Assembly: GCA_035771175.1 (NCBI GenBank)
Contig: CM069598.1
Location: 6,231,413-6,295,412, forward strand
DNA: 64,000 bases
From: Paratinospora sagittata
Taxonomy: Eukaryota; Streptophyta; Magnoliopsida; Ranunculales; Menispermaceae
Reading direction: 5' to 3'
Shown in pieces: positions 1-15,257 of the stretch. The position numbers were made by a program, and so were the translations under genes. Positions within the stretch are counted from its first letter, which is position 1, and each line of letters begins with the position of its first letter. Below the pieces are notes generated by a model. That model saw nothing but the letters and a program-made list of their open reading frames with translations, was not told the DNA's origin and made no database searches.

Positions 1-136
1 TGCATTATCCTGATATTGAATTTTGAAACAATTTTTGTTTTCCAAACACACCGAACTAGTCCCTCGAGATGTGTCTGAACCTCCTTATCCTCACATCTTG
101 GGTTGGGATTTAAACTTGGTACCTTTTGATTAATGA

Positions 137-325
<189 letters not shown>

Positions 326-2940
326 ACTTCATTTTCCTGTTCAAAGAGGTAACAGATCTGTTAATTATTTGTTTTCTCATTCCTTTATAGGGAATAGAGT
401 CGGGAGTTCCTGTTCTAAAGTTCTAAGAAATGATGATGCAATCCAGGACACATCTGGCAGCCATATAATATGTATTCTTCGTTTTTGTTTTTTGGTTTTT
501 CCTTTTGTTGTTTGTTTGTTTTTGTTTTTCCAGTTGGGCAATAAAGAGCATTATAAGTTCATTAACTGTTAAAGGCTTTGCACATCATCTTCTTTCATTG
601 AAGTAATACCATTATGGAGATATTGATTACTTAATATTATGTCATTAATTTTTTTCAATTTCACACATGCAAACTGATTCACTCCTGTGACTGCATACAT
701 GCACCAATGTTCTGAAATTTTGAGTGATCTTGGGATCACGGGTCTTGATCAGCAAGATCATCCTAAATTTCAGACATTGTCGTATGCGTAGATGCATATA
801 TGCAATCGACCATCAAGAATATAAACCTTTTTTTTCCGCTTGGTGGATTGTCAAAATTCCCATCAAATCTGTTGAATTATGTTTTGAATTTGACTACTTT
901 TTATTTGTCCAACACTTCCACTCAGTATGACACCCAATTCATCAGTTCAATCCATCTTTCACTGTGAAATTGTTTTTTTTCCCCTTTTTCGATTGTTGAT
1001 GCATACATAAGATATACATTACTGCGATACTTGTGAAGTAGGCTGACCTTTTTGTTAGAAACATATAGGTGAATGAAATGTTCTATTGTAAATCGGTAAT
1101 GTATTCACAAATGGCCACTGGTTACGAGCATTTTTGTCCATGTAGGTCGGAAAATGAATACTATGTGGTGTATGGACGTATCAGCCGTTTATTGCAAGCA
1201 TACTCTTAGGTTGTGTGGTCTCATAAGCCCATTTGTTGTCTAGGAGTTCATTTGCTCCTTATGAGTTGATATTTGTGTTGGTGAGTTCTTGGTTTCTGGG
1301 CTCCCTTCGAGGGCTTATGTTCCTCCCTCCCCACTCCCCAACTTTCCCCTGTTAGGATGAGGAGCTTGTAAGGTCTTTTTTTTTTCCGTTACAAATGAGC
1401 TTGGAAGTTTACCCTTCTATTTTTGATGTCATCAAAGGAACTGAATTAACTTGAAGGCTTATGCCCAAATGAAGCATCTTCATGAAGACTTAGCCGGCAT
1501 GAAATATACACTCTTTGATCTAATTTCTCCTCAGCATTATAACTAATTGGCTTGCACACTACATTACAGAAGTTGTAAAGGTTGTTTGCCAAGTTATTTT
1601 ACAGGATGTAGAGAGAACCTATGCTGAAATTTTTAGCTGATTCCATGTATTATAATATGTGAAAAAAGGAAGTCCATCTTTGTTTATTAGATGCTGATTG
1701 TCAGGTAATTAAATAAATATAGAAAAATGTATTCAGATGCTTTAATTGCTATTGGCATAAGTTAATTATATGTAATTATTGTATTTATTTTTCGCTCATT
1801 AGCATTTTGGTAGTTTAAAATCAGCTTCATGAATAACCTTTTATTGAAGGTCTTAATTAAGTTACATTAAACCTTTTTTTTTTTTTTTTTTCAGTAAGTA
1901 GTAACAATAAATGTTGATATTGCATGGATACTTGATAGACCTCATTATAAACTTCAAAAAACTAGAAAGTTGTTGGAGGAACCGTATGTAATTCAGAGCA
2001 TAATAGACGGATTGACATGCTTGAGATATTGATATTTTGGGGAAGCAAACCAAACTCGAGGGTCTTGTAAAGAAAAGTTGTTAGTGGTGCTTCAAAGTTA
2101 AAATCGAGTTGGGTTCGGACACACTTGTTAATATAAAGTGTTATGACTCCTATTTTTGTTACCCTTAGTTTCCTATAATACTTTTATACTAACACTCTTT
2201 TTGTAATATTTATAATTTCTATTTAACTTTTGTGACTCTTTTAATTACTCTCAATCATAAAAAAAAAAAAAAAAAGAGCATGCTCAATGGGTAAGATTCT
2301 CTCATTTCTTGTTAGAGGAAGGTTTGATGGATGTAGAAGCTTTGTAATGTTGTGAAGAGAAATTGTTTTTAAATTTAACTACATGAAGACGAAGTAATGA
2401 TAGAAGGTCTATCCTTCTTCTATTTGCTCAATAATATATTAGCTATAATTGTTTCCTATTAAAGAGAATATCATTATCAAATTATCTTAGATGATAAATT
2501 AATTAACTTATTTTACATAGTGCTGGATCTAACTTATTAAATAGACTAAAGTGGAAAATGGAGATCAAATTTAAAACCTCATTTTAACTCAACTCAATAA
2601 TTTTTTTTTTTTTTTTTATAATTTCCTTTCTTCTCTTACAAAACTAAATTAGGTAAAAAAAAAAAGAAAAATCAAAAGCTCACCATTTAATGTGCAAACG
2701 TTGACTAATTTCATTAATGTGTATTTGAACCATTTTACTTGAAGTCGAAGCTTTTTTTTTACTTACAAATAAATATAAGTTTTCTTTCTCCTCTTTTAAT
2801 AATAGTGAGAGCGGGATTATGGTAGTTAGTTTGCATAGTCCTCATTTAAGCCTTTTATCCTTATTGTTCGCCTTCTTGACTTTATTAAAGGGTTTTAGTT
2901 TTCTCTTGGCCATTAGCACTAAAAAAAAAAAAAAGCTTAC
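326..2940. other. PFA-DSP 3' region and intergenic DNA
   Basis: No gene is recognisable. The first ~230 bases are probably 3' UTR, possibly spliced, because a TTTATAG acceptor-like site lies near 390. The rest is AT-rich with long A and T runs near 1875, 2260, 2600, 2655 and 2920. The same DNA recurs at 15258-17872. Confidence 0.6.
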
Positions 2941-2949
2941 CATTAAATG

Positions 2950-3459
2950 TATGGGCTTTAGGTCCTGGCGGGCCGGGCCGGGTTCAAATGCTAATTCTAT
3001 TCCTGACTATTTTGTCCCAAGATAAACTGGCCCGCGTGGCTCAACTTAATTAGTTGAAGCTGAGAAAAACTAATTTAATCAGAAAGCGTTCGCAATCTGG
3101 GATTTGGGAACTAGGGTTTACGTACTTATTCAGGGACAACTAACATTCCCGGCCCCAATCCGGATTGAGAGTTGAAATCACGAGCTTGTACGAGAGAAGA
3201 AGCATCTGGAAGAATCCACTTTGCTTCCTAGGGTTTTCAATTAATCAAATCTTTTCCTCCAATCTCTTCTCTCCTCATTTCCACCTGAAAACGAAAAAAT
3301 CCCAGCTTGTTCGATCACTCGAGCGATTTCAATCTCGAAACGACACAGACGAGCTCTTAACTTGTGAGTTTTCTTTGTTTTTCTCTTCTTCCATTTGAAA
3401 CAGTTCAAAAAATTTCATCTTTTTAAGTATTTGTGGAGATTTAGAGAAGAAGTAGTGGA
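2950..3459 (+). promoter_or_regulatory. Promoter and leader of the TPR-PB1 gene with telo-box and site II motifs
   Basis: A site II-type TGGGCT lies at 2952-2957 in a GC-rich patch rich in GGGCC. Telo-box-like sequences AACTAGGGTTTA (3109-3120) and CTAGGGTTTT (3228-3237) follow. Site II plus telo-box pairs are typical of plant genes expressed in growing and dividing tissue. A pyrimidine-rich leader precedes the ATG at 3460. The transcription start is not defined. The right copy of these motifs is at 17884-18391. Confidence 0.5.
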
Positions 3460-5787
3460 ATGGGGAAATCGGGTGGGAGGAAGAAGAAGGGTAGTAGTAC
3501 TGGGAATCCTGCGGCTGGAGACCGCCAAGTCTCTGCTGCTAATGGCGTCGTTGATTTGGATTCCTCGATCTTCTTGAAAAGAGCCCATGAGCTCAAAGAA
3601 GAAGGAAACAAGCGTTTTCAATCCAAAGACTATGTGGGTGCTCTTGAACAGTATGACCAAGCTCTGCGCCTCACCCCCAAGATCCATCCCGACCGTGCCG
3701 TCTTCCACAGCAATCGCGCTGCCTGTTTGATGCAGATGAAGCCTGTGGATTACGAAACTGTTGTCGCCGAGTGCTCTCTTGCTCTCCAAGTCCAGCCTCA
3801 TTTTGGCCGGGCGCTTCTCCGGCGAGCTCGAGCATTTGAGGCGCAGGGGAAGTATGAAATGGCGATGCAAGACGTGCAAGCATTGTTGGGTGCTGATGCC
3901 AATCATCGGGACGCTTTGGAGATTGCCCGTCGCTTGCGGGTGGCACTTGGGCCGTGCCAGGAGGCCCAGCAGGACCTCCAAAGCCGTCCGTCTCCGGCTG
4001 CGCTTGGTGCTTCTGCTGTTCGAGGGGCGCCAATTGCTGGACTTGGTCCTTGCTTGCCCGCCCGTCCGGTGCCGAGGAAGTCCTCAGTTTCTGGAGTGGG
4101 ATCACTTATGCTGCCAAACAATCAGTCTGATAAGACTCAACAGCTTCATGGTCCTGAATATGATCCTGAGCTCAGAGTATTGATGAACAAATCTATTTTG
4201 AAGCCTTTAAAGGAATCTCCTCCGACATTGGTTTCAAATGACATGAAACATAATTCTGATACTAAACATAATTCCAAGGACCCGTTGTCTTCCTTGTTGT
4301 TGCCATTGCGCAAACATGAGCAGAATTCAAATTCTGTTACTAAATGGAGGCCAATGAAACTTATCTATGATCATGACATTAGGCTTGCACAGATACCAGT
4401 TAATTGCTCCTTCAGAGTGCTGAGGGAAATGGTGAGTGCGCGGTTCCCATCATCCAAATCGGTTTTGATTAAGTATAAGGACAATGATGGTGATTTGGTT
4501 ACTATAACTTGTACTGGAGAACTTAGACTAGCAGAATCATGTGTGGATAATGTTGTGTCGAAGGAGCCTGGATCAGAGAAAACTGAGTCTTTTAGTTTGT
4601 TGAGGTTGCATATTGTTGACGTGAGCCGTGACCAAGAGCCACCTTTGTTGGAAGAGGAGGAGGAGTCTGAGGAGAAGCCAATGGAGGATGAGGGGGTGAA
4701 AAGCGACGAAAGTGGGTCTCATTCTTCTCCTATAAACTCAGTGGTGGAAACTGTGGATACTGAGGTTGGTAAAACAGATAAAGAAATTGCGAAGGAGAAG
4801 AATGGAGGTGGGGATGATGTTGAATGCAAGGAAGTGGAGATAGATGATTGGCTTTATGAGTTTGCTCAATTGTTCCGTACCCATGTGGGCATTGATCCTG
4901 ACGCCCATATTGATTTGCACGAGCTTGGGATGGAGCTGTGTTCTGAGGCTTTAGAGGAGTCGGTAACGAGTGAAGAGGCACAAAACCTATTTGATATGGC
5001 CGCTTCTAAGTTCCAAGAGGTTGCTGCTTTGGCATTCTTTAACTGGGGAAATGTCCACATGTGTGCAGCTCGAAAACGTATTCCTTTGGACGAGTCTGCA
5101 TCAAAAGATGCGGTCGTAGCCCAGCTACAAGTAGCTTATGATTGGGTAAGAGAAAAGTATTCCTTAGCTGGGGAGAAGTATGAGGAGGCACTCAGGGTTA
5201 AGCCGGATTTCTATGAAGGTTTGCTTGCACTGGGACAGCAACATTTTGAGACTGCAAAGCTTCAATGGTCTTTTGCTGTGGCGAGTAAGATTGATCTGGC
5301 AAGTTGGGATCCTACTGAAACCATTAAGCTGTTTGATAGTGCAGAAGAAAAAATGAGAGCTGCGACTGAGATGTGGGAGAAACTGGAGGAGCAGAGGCTT
5401 AAGGAACTTGAAGATCCAACATCCAGCAAGAAGGATGACCTTCTGAAGAGAAGGAAGAAACAGGGATCGGATACAGATGGTGTTCCCACTGGAAGTGGCG
5501 GCCAGGGGGACATTTCACCAGATGAGGCTGCAGAGCAAGCAGCTGTTATGAGATCTCAGATACATCTATTCTGGGGCAATATGCTTTTTGAGCGCTCTCA
5601 AGTAGAATTCAAGCTTGGTTTGGATGGTTGGCAAAAGAACCTGGATGCTGCTGTTGAAAGGTTTAAGCTTGCAGGAGCTTCTGAAGTGGACATTTCAGTT
5701 GTTCTGAAGAATCATTGCTCCAATGTGGATGGGGTGGAAACTGAGGCTAAGAATGTGACAAATGTAAGTGCTGATGTTGTGGCGTAA
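3460..5787 (+). CDS. CLMP1: TPR and PB1 domain protein of the CLMP1/Phox family (left copy)
   Basis: Intronless CDS of 775 residues. The basic N-terminus MGKSGGRKKK is shared with Arabidopsis CLMP1 (CLUMPED CHLOROPLASTS 1) and the related Phox proteins. Three TPR units span about residues 38-158, seen as AHELKEEGNKRF, AVFHSNRAACLMQM and ALLRRARAFEAQGKYE. They are of the carboxylate-clamp type used to bind Hsp70/Hsp90 tails. A PB1 domain lies at about 295-375 with an acidic OPCA-like segment (KYKDNDGDLVTI). An acidic linker (LLEEEEESEEKPMEDE) follows, then a C-terminal half with more helical TPR-like repeats. CLMP1 is needed for separation and distribution of chloroplasts; other family members are proposed co-chaperones. 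Family membership is clear, while the assignment to CLMP1 rather than another Phox paralogue rests on my memory of the sequence. The ATG at 3460 is the first in frame. Confidence 0.9.
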   Translation: MGKSGGRKKKGSSTGNPAAGDRQVSAANGVVDLDSSIFLKRAHELKEEGNKRFQSKDYVGALEQYDQALRLTPKIHPDRAVFHSNRAACLMQMKPVDYETVVAECSLALQVQPHFGRALLRRARAFEAQGKYEMAMQDVQALLGADANHRDALEIARRLRVALGPCQEAQQDLQSRPSPAALGASAVRGAPIAGLGPCLPARPVPRKSSVSGVGSLMLPNNQSDKTQQLHGPEYDPELRVLMNKSILKPLKESPPTLVSNDMKHNSDTKHNSKDPLSSLLLPLRKHEQNSNSVTKWRPMKLIYDHDIRLAQIPVNCSFRVLREMVSARFPSSKSVLIKYKDNDGDLVTITCTGELRLAESCVDNVVSKEPGSEKTESFSLLRLHIVDVSRDQEPPLLEEEEESEEKPMEDEGVKSDESGSHSSPINSVVETVDTEVGKTDKEIAKEKNGGGDDVECKEVEIDDWLYEFAQLFRTHVGIDPDAHIDLHELGMELCSEALEESVTSEEAQNLFDMAASKFQEVAALAFFNWGNVHMCAARKRIPLDESASKDAVVAQLQVAYDWVREKYSLAGEKYEEALRVKPDFYEGLLALGQQHFETAKLQWSFAVASKIDLASWDPTETIKLFDSAEEKMRAATEMWEKLEEQRLKELEDPTSSKKDDLLKRRKKQGSDTDGVPTGSGGQGDISPDEAAEQAAVMRSQIHLFWGNMLFERSQVEFKLGLDGWQKNLDAAVERFKLAGASEVDISVVLKNHCSNVDGVETEAKNVTNVSADVVA

Positions 5788-8700
5788 TCAAATTATAAGG
5801 ATGATTGCTAGCACACATTGGAAAAGTGATGTGATGGTAGATGCTCTACATGCTCAGTGGTTCCAATGCAGTTCCTCTGTGTTGGTTCTGTATCCTATCT
5901 CGTGGTCATGAAGTTGGACTGGGAAAGAAAGGGTTCTTGCCATTTTGGCTATTTACTGCAAGTTTTGGGTTGTCAAATGGGGACTTCCCCCCTAAAGAAA
6001 AGGAAGAAATGGGTGTTTCAGTACAAAGGCACATACACTCAAAAGATTTTTTCTGGGAGTTCTTTTGAATGGTTTTAGAGGTGACTTGCTTTATAAACTT
6101 GCTTCGAATGCTAATGAGTTTGAGTTAAATTAACTTCATGTTATTATAATCTAATTTCGTTATTTCACTTGCCAACTCTATCTTTAGTCTTAATTCAGTT
6201 CTGGAATCATGAACTATCTGACAACAATTATTTTATGTTGAACCTTACATCTCACATTTGTTGGTGTTGACTAGTCTGGTTCTTGAAATGTGTCTGACCT
6301 TTCAAGTAGAGGTTTTTGCCCGAGCATTTCTTCTAGTGTGGCTTTGTGTCTATTGCAAATTGTTCTTATTATTATTCTATTGAAATGAACCCTTTACGAA
6401 ACAGTGAACTCTAATATTTTTTGATGTGAAGAAATATGGAGTTATTGCTAAATGCTGATTGATCATTACCAAAGCATGCTTCCTTACCCCATGATGCTCA
6501 TAGATGCTTCAAAATTGCAGGCCTGATGTTGCATAAATTGATTGATGAACAAACTATTGAGAGTTCTCTAATCTTATAAATGGTATGATGTCTGTGCAAG
6601 TATATCATGCAAGATGCTGGAAGACATATTATTGGATACTAGTTCTAACCATAAAAATGAATAATGTGTGTGATTATTGATTAGCAGTATGTGCCATGTG
6701 GGAACAGTTAGGCTAAACAAAAAGGTTTTGCTGGTCTTGTTATTGGCTTATAGAAACATGAAAAAACAAGTGAGTAAGTTTGTAATGCTTTATTTTGCTC
6801 AGTGTCAGCTGGTTACTTGTATGGATTATCAACATGTAATTTCTGAAAGGAGTGAGACATCATTGTTAAATATTTGTGTAATTACCTTGTTATGGGAGAG
6901 CGTAGCAAGAGGGGTTTGAGGGAGGACCATCCAAGAACATCAATTGGTTGCTTTGTTCCGGTTTTGTGGCTGTCAAATGCTGATCAAATTGCTTTGTTAC
7001 ACTAGGATAATTGGTAGTTCAAATGATTTTATTTTTTATTTTTTTAAGAACACGAAACTTTGGTTTATTGAAGAAGTTGCATTCAAGTATCTACTTTTGA
7101 GTCTATTAAAGGAAGGCTTTTTTTTTTTTGGTAGCTTTTTTTTTTGTTTAATAGGGTGACTAGTTGGAAAACTTAAGAACCTTTGTTGTAAACCATCCAA
7201 GCAATAGTGTGGAAACAACTGTTGCCGCCTTAAGGTTTTCAAGCGATTAAGTTTTATGCAATTTTTTATGCTTAGCAAAGTTTCATAGAATCACCAAGTG
7301 TGGGTGTAAGGCTTTGTATAGACGTGAGTCTCGCACATTGAGTTTGCTCTTGTTTTCAAAATTTAGTAGATTCAAAATTTCAAACCCATCAAAAGAGGAA
7401 TTAGAGCCCGATTGGCAAGGTAAATTTTTTCTTCCTTGTTTGAGTCTTTGAAAACATGAAAGACTAAAAGCCTAAAATGCTAACAAACATTTTTTGCTTC
7501 ATATCCACTGCATTGCAAAATGCAAATATTTTCTCCCTTTTTTGTCTCTCACTCATTGTTGATTTTATTATTTACTTTTCTTGATTTCTTGCCTTTAGTT
7601 GAAAACGTAGAAATTATTTCTTAGCAGTCTAAGCTGCAGGTTATCACGATGAGTGTAGTTTGCGTTCTATTGATTTCTATTAATTAAATTGTTTGAATGT
7701 GTTATTTTGAATCAAATTTTCTTTTTAATTCAAATTCAATTCGATTGATATCTTTTAAGATTAGGGAAAAGTGTGATGGAAGCTGGCTGCCGGTAATGTG
7801 AGGGTACTAGGGCATGCAAGTGTCTAGTTAGGACTAACTTTGTAAGGGTCATTTCTGCAAGAGCGTATGTTAGTTGTTTCCTTGTTCCAGATGAGTTTCC
7901 TGTGTTGTTTTTGATTTCTGATAAGCAAAATAATAGATCAAAGCTTTTAATGTCACTGCATTGAGGTTGCTTTTGGATTAACTACAGTGATTAGGAAATT
8001 GCTTCAATAGGGTCGTCTGCTTCGGAGACACCTTTTTATTGTGATTCTCTTCTTAGGAAGAGCATCAATGTGTATAGACTTTGAAGGCTGGACCAAAACG
8101 TTATGCTCTCAATTTGCTCTCTTGTTATTTATTTTATTTATTATTCAATTATTTATTTATTTTTGTGGTTATGGTTAAAGAGGTATTCCATTGATCCCCT
8201 GCCTTCAATACCAACTTTTGAGCCTCAAAAGTTTGGTCAGCATAATTCCTCAAAAAGTGGGGTATGGTCCTTCAATTGGTGCATCTCTCTTTATTGCATG
8301 TTTATGCTTGACAATCTAAACATAAGGGGCAAAACTTTGTTGATAAACTGCACCACATACAAATGAAATGCTGATTTGATGACCATCTTACTCATTGTTC
8401 CTTCCCTTTGCATTTTCTTTCTTCTTTAATGCCCTAATTGTTTTTTGACGAGCAGCTCTATGATTGACATTCTTTATAAGAGTGGTTGTGCTAGCTCTTC
8501 ATTTTTTGGGTGGTACACCTTTGGGGATGTATGTGCAGTGGGATTTGATTGTGGAGAAAATAGAACCTTGGTGGTCACACATGTGGCTATTTGAAGAGAT
8601 TGGTTTGGCTACTAGGTTCCTTACATAACCATGGAGGTGGTTGTGAACTGTGAAGATCTTTATGACATTACTTTAAACCTTGTTTGCATTTAAGTGCGAC

Positions 8701-11700
8701 TTCAATAGGTTCAAGGAGTATGTGACTGGTGGTCCATTTGTATGCTATTATCTATTAGTTGTAACCATAACCATTCCTTTCTTGTTTAATGAATCTTGTT
8801 CTCATCAAGAAAGAGAAACAACTATAATATCTGTGGTAAAGGGGGCCTAGTGACAGCTGGGGGAACAACGAGTCCTTGGTCATTGTCATGAATTAGCCAA
8901 ATGGATAACATGAAGTAGGTCGCTCGCTTCAAGGTTTATACTCTTCAAAAAATTAAGTTTCACAGCTTAGTCATGCAATACATTTTTACTATGACAAGTA
9001 CCCTTGCAATCAACAACTCTTCCCAGGTTAAAGCAAAGTCACTCATGGTTCACCATAGGACCTAATTTACTGTTAATAATAACGTAGTCAGATAGATTGG
9101 AGGAGAAAGGTTTAGGAGACTTTGGTTTCTTGGTTTCTGCTTGCATCTGGAAATTGCTGGAGATTAGATATATTATGTAGGATTCACATTAGTTTCTTCT
9201 GGAATGGATCTATGTATCTGTATGTACACGTACATATTTGATAGGAAATAGAATGGATATGTTGATTGCAGGCTTGTGCAACTAACTGAACACTGTATTC
9301 CTGATCAATTCATCATGGATTCTCTTCCTATGTTTTTTGTTTTCTGTTCTCCCTTTTCTTGTTTTGATATTACTGTATTTGTCAAATGTTTAGTGCATTC
9401 CCCTTTACTAAAGAAGAAAAGTTAACGTTTGATATGCGCTTGCTGTCTTTATTGTCAGATACTCTTAGATAAGTAAGCAAAATAATCTATCTATATATAT
9501 AAGGAAAAAAAAAGAGAAAGGAGAGGGAAGAAAGTTTTAGATTTCTCAAAGATAACTATTGAATGGAAAGTTATTTGATGCAAAAGTTGTGTTATAATTT
9601 TTTTTAGTTGGTTGTAATGGGGAATCTGATCAAAAGAAGTAATGATCATAATCTTTTGTAATGTTGAGGAATACATGCCATTCCTGCTTAAGAAATTTTT
9701 ATCTTTAAATTTCTCTTTCAACATTTTTATAATTAAGCTTAACTAATCCATGACTTCCCATATAGAGGAATCTGTATCTTTCATTAGTAACAAATGCAAT
9801 TGGCTAGCCGCCCTGCACTTGCAATTTTATAACATGGGAATACAATCTGCTTGGACCCTTTGCGAATCTTTACAGGATTAGAAAGTAAAAGTATTCAGCA
9901 ATTGTTTGGATGAGGAATGCTGTATTATTTTTTTGTAGATAGCATCCTTGGTGTTGCAGTGATGTCATGTAGCAACTATGTGGAAGTTGCCTGTTATTAT
10001 CCTGCATTATACAATTCTATTATATTAAATTCTTTAATATTTTCAAGGGTAGATGTCAAAGATAACATATGACCCAGAGACCAGAGACTAGAGAGAAAAA
10101 ATTGTTGTATAATTAATATTGGATTAGTCACTGATTTGGACTCTTTTCTTGTCTTCCACTAGCCAAACCAAGTAACACCTAGGGGCAACTCAGACACTGA
10201 AGAATTAGAAACTTGAGCTCACCTACCTCATAAACAAAACTTTCCTGTCAAAAGGGTTTATAGCTTCAGATCTAGTGAACCTTTGTGAAATACTCAATTG
10301 AATTGTTTATAGTAAATATGATAATTGTTTCAAAACTCAAGGAGACCCAGTATGACTGAAATGTTTAACAAGTCAATATCTGTCAGACATTTGATTGGAG
10401 AGTCTCTTATATTATAATCAAATATCAACTTATTTTTATCATCATGATTTGATTGAGTTAGGTAAGTTTTCTAAATGGTTGGTTTTGAAGGTAAGAAGAT
10501 TAGTACAAGCCCTTGAATGCTACTTATTGTAAATTGAGGAAATGGTTGGAAGATTTGAATGGTTATGAGCACAGCTGCAAGAATCTAAAGCAGAAGCAAC
10601 ATGCTGATGTAAATCTTACTAATTGGTCCATCCAAACAGGTCTTTAATGGAGCAAAAATCCAGTGTCTCCTGTGTTGTCAACACCATTATCTTTCCAGAT
10701 TGATGACCTGTACTACTACAGTAATAGCCCAGTAAATGCCATTGCAGATCTTGTAAAAAGGAAAAAAAAAAATTGTTTCTGGATATGAAACATTGGAAAT
10801 CAAAATGGGCCCTGAAAAAAAAAAAAAAAAACAATTTACTTTAGCAATTTGATTTTGATCAGAAGGTTCTTAGGCGTCGGCAGCAAAATGTAACAGAAAA
10901 AAAAAATTATGTAAAAGAAGAAAAGAAACAAAAGTGTGAATATATATTAAGAATGATATGGTTTCCTGTGTAGGATAAAATTTAAGATTACTAGAAACCA
11001 ATATTCTGTTGGTTTAGTGGCTCGGGGCTGTGTCAGGAAACGAGTTTAGGAGAGGAATTCTCTTTCTCTGTCACTTTTAGTATACTTCTTTGGTCAGTGG
11101 TGTGGAGAAGGGAAAAAGCACGTGCAATATACACTAATAAAAAAACACAATAAAAATAAAAGAAAATGCTATTCAAAACCTTTGTATTTTCTTTATTTAA
11201 TATTTTGATAGGTTTATAGTTTTTGAACTTAAGGTAGGTAACTTAACCATTACAAGGATTATAACTGAATGAATCAGTCAAAACCTAACATTTTGGGCTT
11301 AGTAGGGTCTACTCACCACCTACCCTTTTTCTTCTTCATTTCTGTAGTTGGGTATATGTTCATACATGGGAGGTGGATGTTCACTGTTCCATCAAATTGG
11401 TCCTACCCAATTTTGACCTACCACCTCAAAATCTTTAATTTTTTTTCTCATGTTCATGACCAAATGCACACTTTAACTGCAGACTATTCAAAAGGGTCCT
11501 TGATAGTTTACGATCTCATATCTTTATTGCTTTTCTAACTACAAGGGAGATTTTAGCTGTCATGTCCATCTATTCTACTTACCTTGGACTCAGTTTGGGT
11601 ATAAATATCGGATACGAGTACATATCTAAAAGTCTGATTTATTCATTTTAAGATACATGGATTAGACTATATTATACGTTATTGTTTCCTTCTTTTTTTT

Positions 11701-12247
11701 TTCTTCTTTTTCACTTATTTATTATTTGTTTAAAGTATCGGACACATATTTCATACTTATGTCATATCATAAAGTGTCGGACGTGGGTATGTCGGGTTAA
11801 AATAAAAGGTCCCGATAACTTAGATGTCCATTAGATATATATAAATTTTATATTGTTTGTAAATATTTAGAACAATTATATATTTAAATTTAGTGAACAA
11901 TTTTGATCTTTTTTAGGTAAAAAGAGACAGTAAAACCCATTTCCATTCAAGTTTGGTAATATTACATTATAACATGAAGGAAGAAGGAGTCAAGAGTCAT
12001 CATACATAGTAAAAAAGTAAGTACACTGCCTCAGTACTAGGTACTAGGTAAAGCTTCATTTTTTTTTTCTACATTGTACCAAACCAAGCACCACAAGATC
12101 CTAACTTCATAATTCTCATCAAGCCCAAACACTACAAACCACATGAAAAGAGACCAAATATAGAGATGCTTAATTAGTAACACAGACCCACATATTATAT
12201 ATATTATATTTTTGTCAATTTTCTCTCTTTGGAAGTTCTCTTCTTAA
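5788..12247. other. 3' UTR of the TPR-PB1 gene and ~6 kb of intergenic DNA
   Basis: The first few hundred bases are likely 3' UTR. After that I see only AT-rich DNA with short homopolymers (7119-7145, 10812-10830) and no open frame with recognisable domains. I recognised no tRNA, known microRNA or transposon ends. A non-coding transcript cannot be excluded. The same DNA recurs at 20720-27179. Confidence 0.6.
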
Positions 12248-13729
<1,482 letters not shown>

Positions 13730-13867
13730 TCAGAAGCTTAAAACAAGAAGAAGGAGAAGAAGAAGGAAATTTAGAGTTGTGTGTGTATAGAAAATAAGCT
13801 TTCTTCTTACTGATCTTAAGAGATTTTTCTAATGGTGTTGTGGGTGGTAGTACTGGCTAAATGGGTG

Positions 13868-13882
13868 TGAATTTATAGGCGT
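13868..13882 (-). promoter_or_regulatory. Probable TATA box of ACO (left copy)
   Basis: On the minus strand the sequence reads GCCTATAAAT (13871-13880), about 160 bases upstream of the ACO ATG. This fits a TATA box with a ~130-base leader. The leader is rich in GA/CT repeats (13741-13770). The same element in the right copy is at 28803-28812. Confidence 0.5.
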
Positions 13883-14682
13883 TTTGAGAAGTCATTTAAA
13901 CAAGAAAGATAAAAACACTGAAGAGGGGCGGTGAAGGGTGTGGGGCTCATTTGTCACTCCCATTGAGCGTGGGAAACAAGTTTTGTGGCACAAGTATGGG
14001 ATCTAATCATGCTGGGACCCAATATTTTTTTCCCATATGCTTTTGCTATATTGAGATCTGTAAGCTGTCTCACCTCTATCCTGACATGGCAATTGCGCAC
14101 AAGGAGTCACAGTAGATCCCCTGTGGCCAGCCTCATAGAGGATCCACTGCTATATATAATTTGCTCTTTAATTTGCTGATCATGGAGCCAGTACTACTAC
14201 TGGGCCACTGAACCAGGTCCCTCTTATATATCATCTCTCTTTCTTCTTTCAGTCAATCTTGGATTTTTTTTTTCTTTCTTTGGATTTTTTTTTTATTAAT
14301 TTAATGCAAGACCTAGGAAGCTGCCTCTTCTTCTAGAATATGATATATGACCCAATATTTTTTTGTCAAGGGTCTGTATATATTTACTTAATGTACAAAC
14401 TTTTTTAACTTCTGGATTATGTTTGAAATTTCAAAACTCTCTAATCTTTCACTTTTTTTTTAAGACAACATTAGTAGAGTGGTTGAATCCCTTTTACTTG
14501 TGCTTTTGCGTAAATGCTTTTCATTTTTAGTTTCCTAAACTGTTGTCTCTTTCTTTCTCTCTATCTTTTTTTTTTTTTTCCTTCCTTCCTGAAATATTCA
14601 ACGTGAGTACTAACCACGACAACGAGATAATCTAACTATTCTAATCAATATTTTATCGACACGAAAGCAAGAGATTAGTGGG
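13883..14682. other. ACO upstream region, no gene seen
   Basis: About 800 bases of promoter-side DNA with T-rich runs (14266-14293, 14563-14580) and no coding sequence. It ends at the gap. The identical DNA in the right copy (28815-29614) runs on into single-copy sequence. Confidence 0.6.
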
Positions 14683-14782
14683 NNNNNNNNNNNNNNNNNN
14701 NNNNNNNNNNNNNNNNNNNNNNNNNNNNNNNNNNNNNNNNNNNNNNNNNNNNNNNNNNNNNNNNNNNNNNNNNNNNNNNNNN
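14683..14782. other. Assembly gap of 100 N
   Basis: Exactly 100 N, the usual placeholder for a gap of unknown size. It separates the two copies of the duplicated block. The left flank is ACO upstream DNA and the right flank is an intron of the PFA-DSP gene, so the join makes no biological continuity. Confidence 0.99.
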
Positions 14783-14868
14783 TAATACACCTACAACTTT
14801 TTCTCTTTGATTTCTTAGCAGTAAATATCATAAAGTTTGGTTTTTTAATCTGTCTGTTTTCCATGCAG

Positions 14869-15257
<389 letters not shown>

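Noticed and set aside
3415..4105. Open frames on the minus strand opposite the CLMP1-like CDS (and the same in the right copy)
   Set aside because: They lie opposite a strongly coding frame, have no recognisable domains and are explained by its codon bias.
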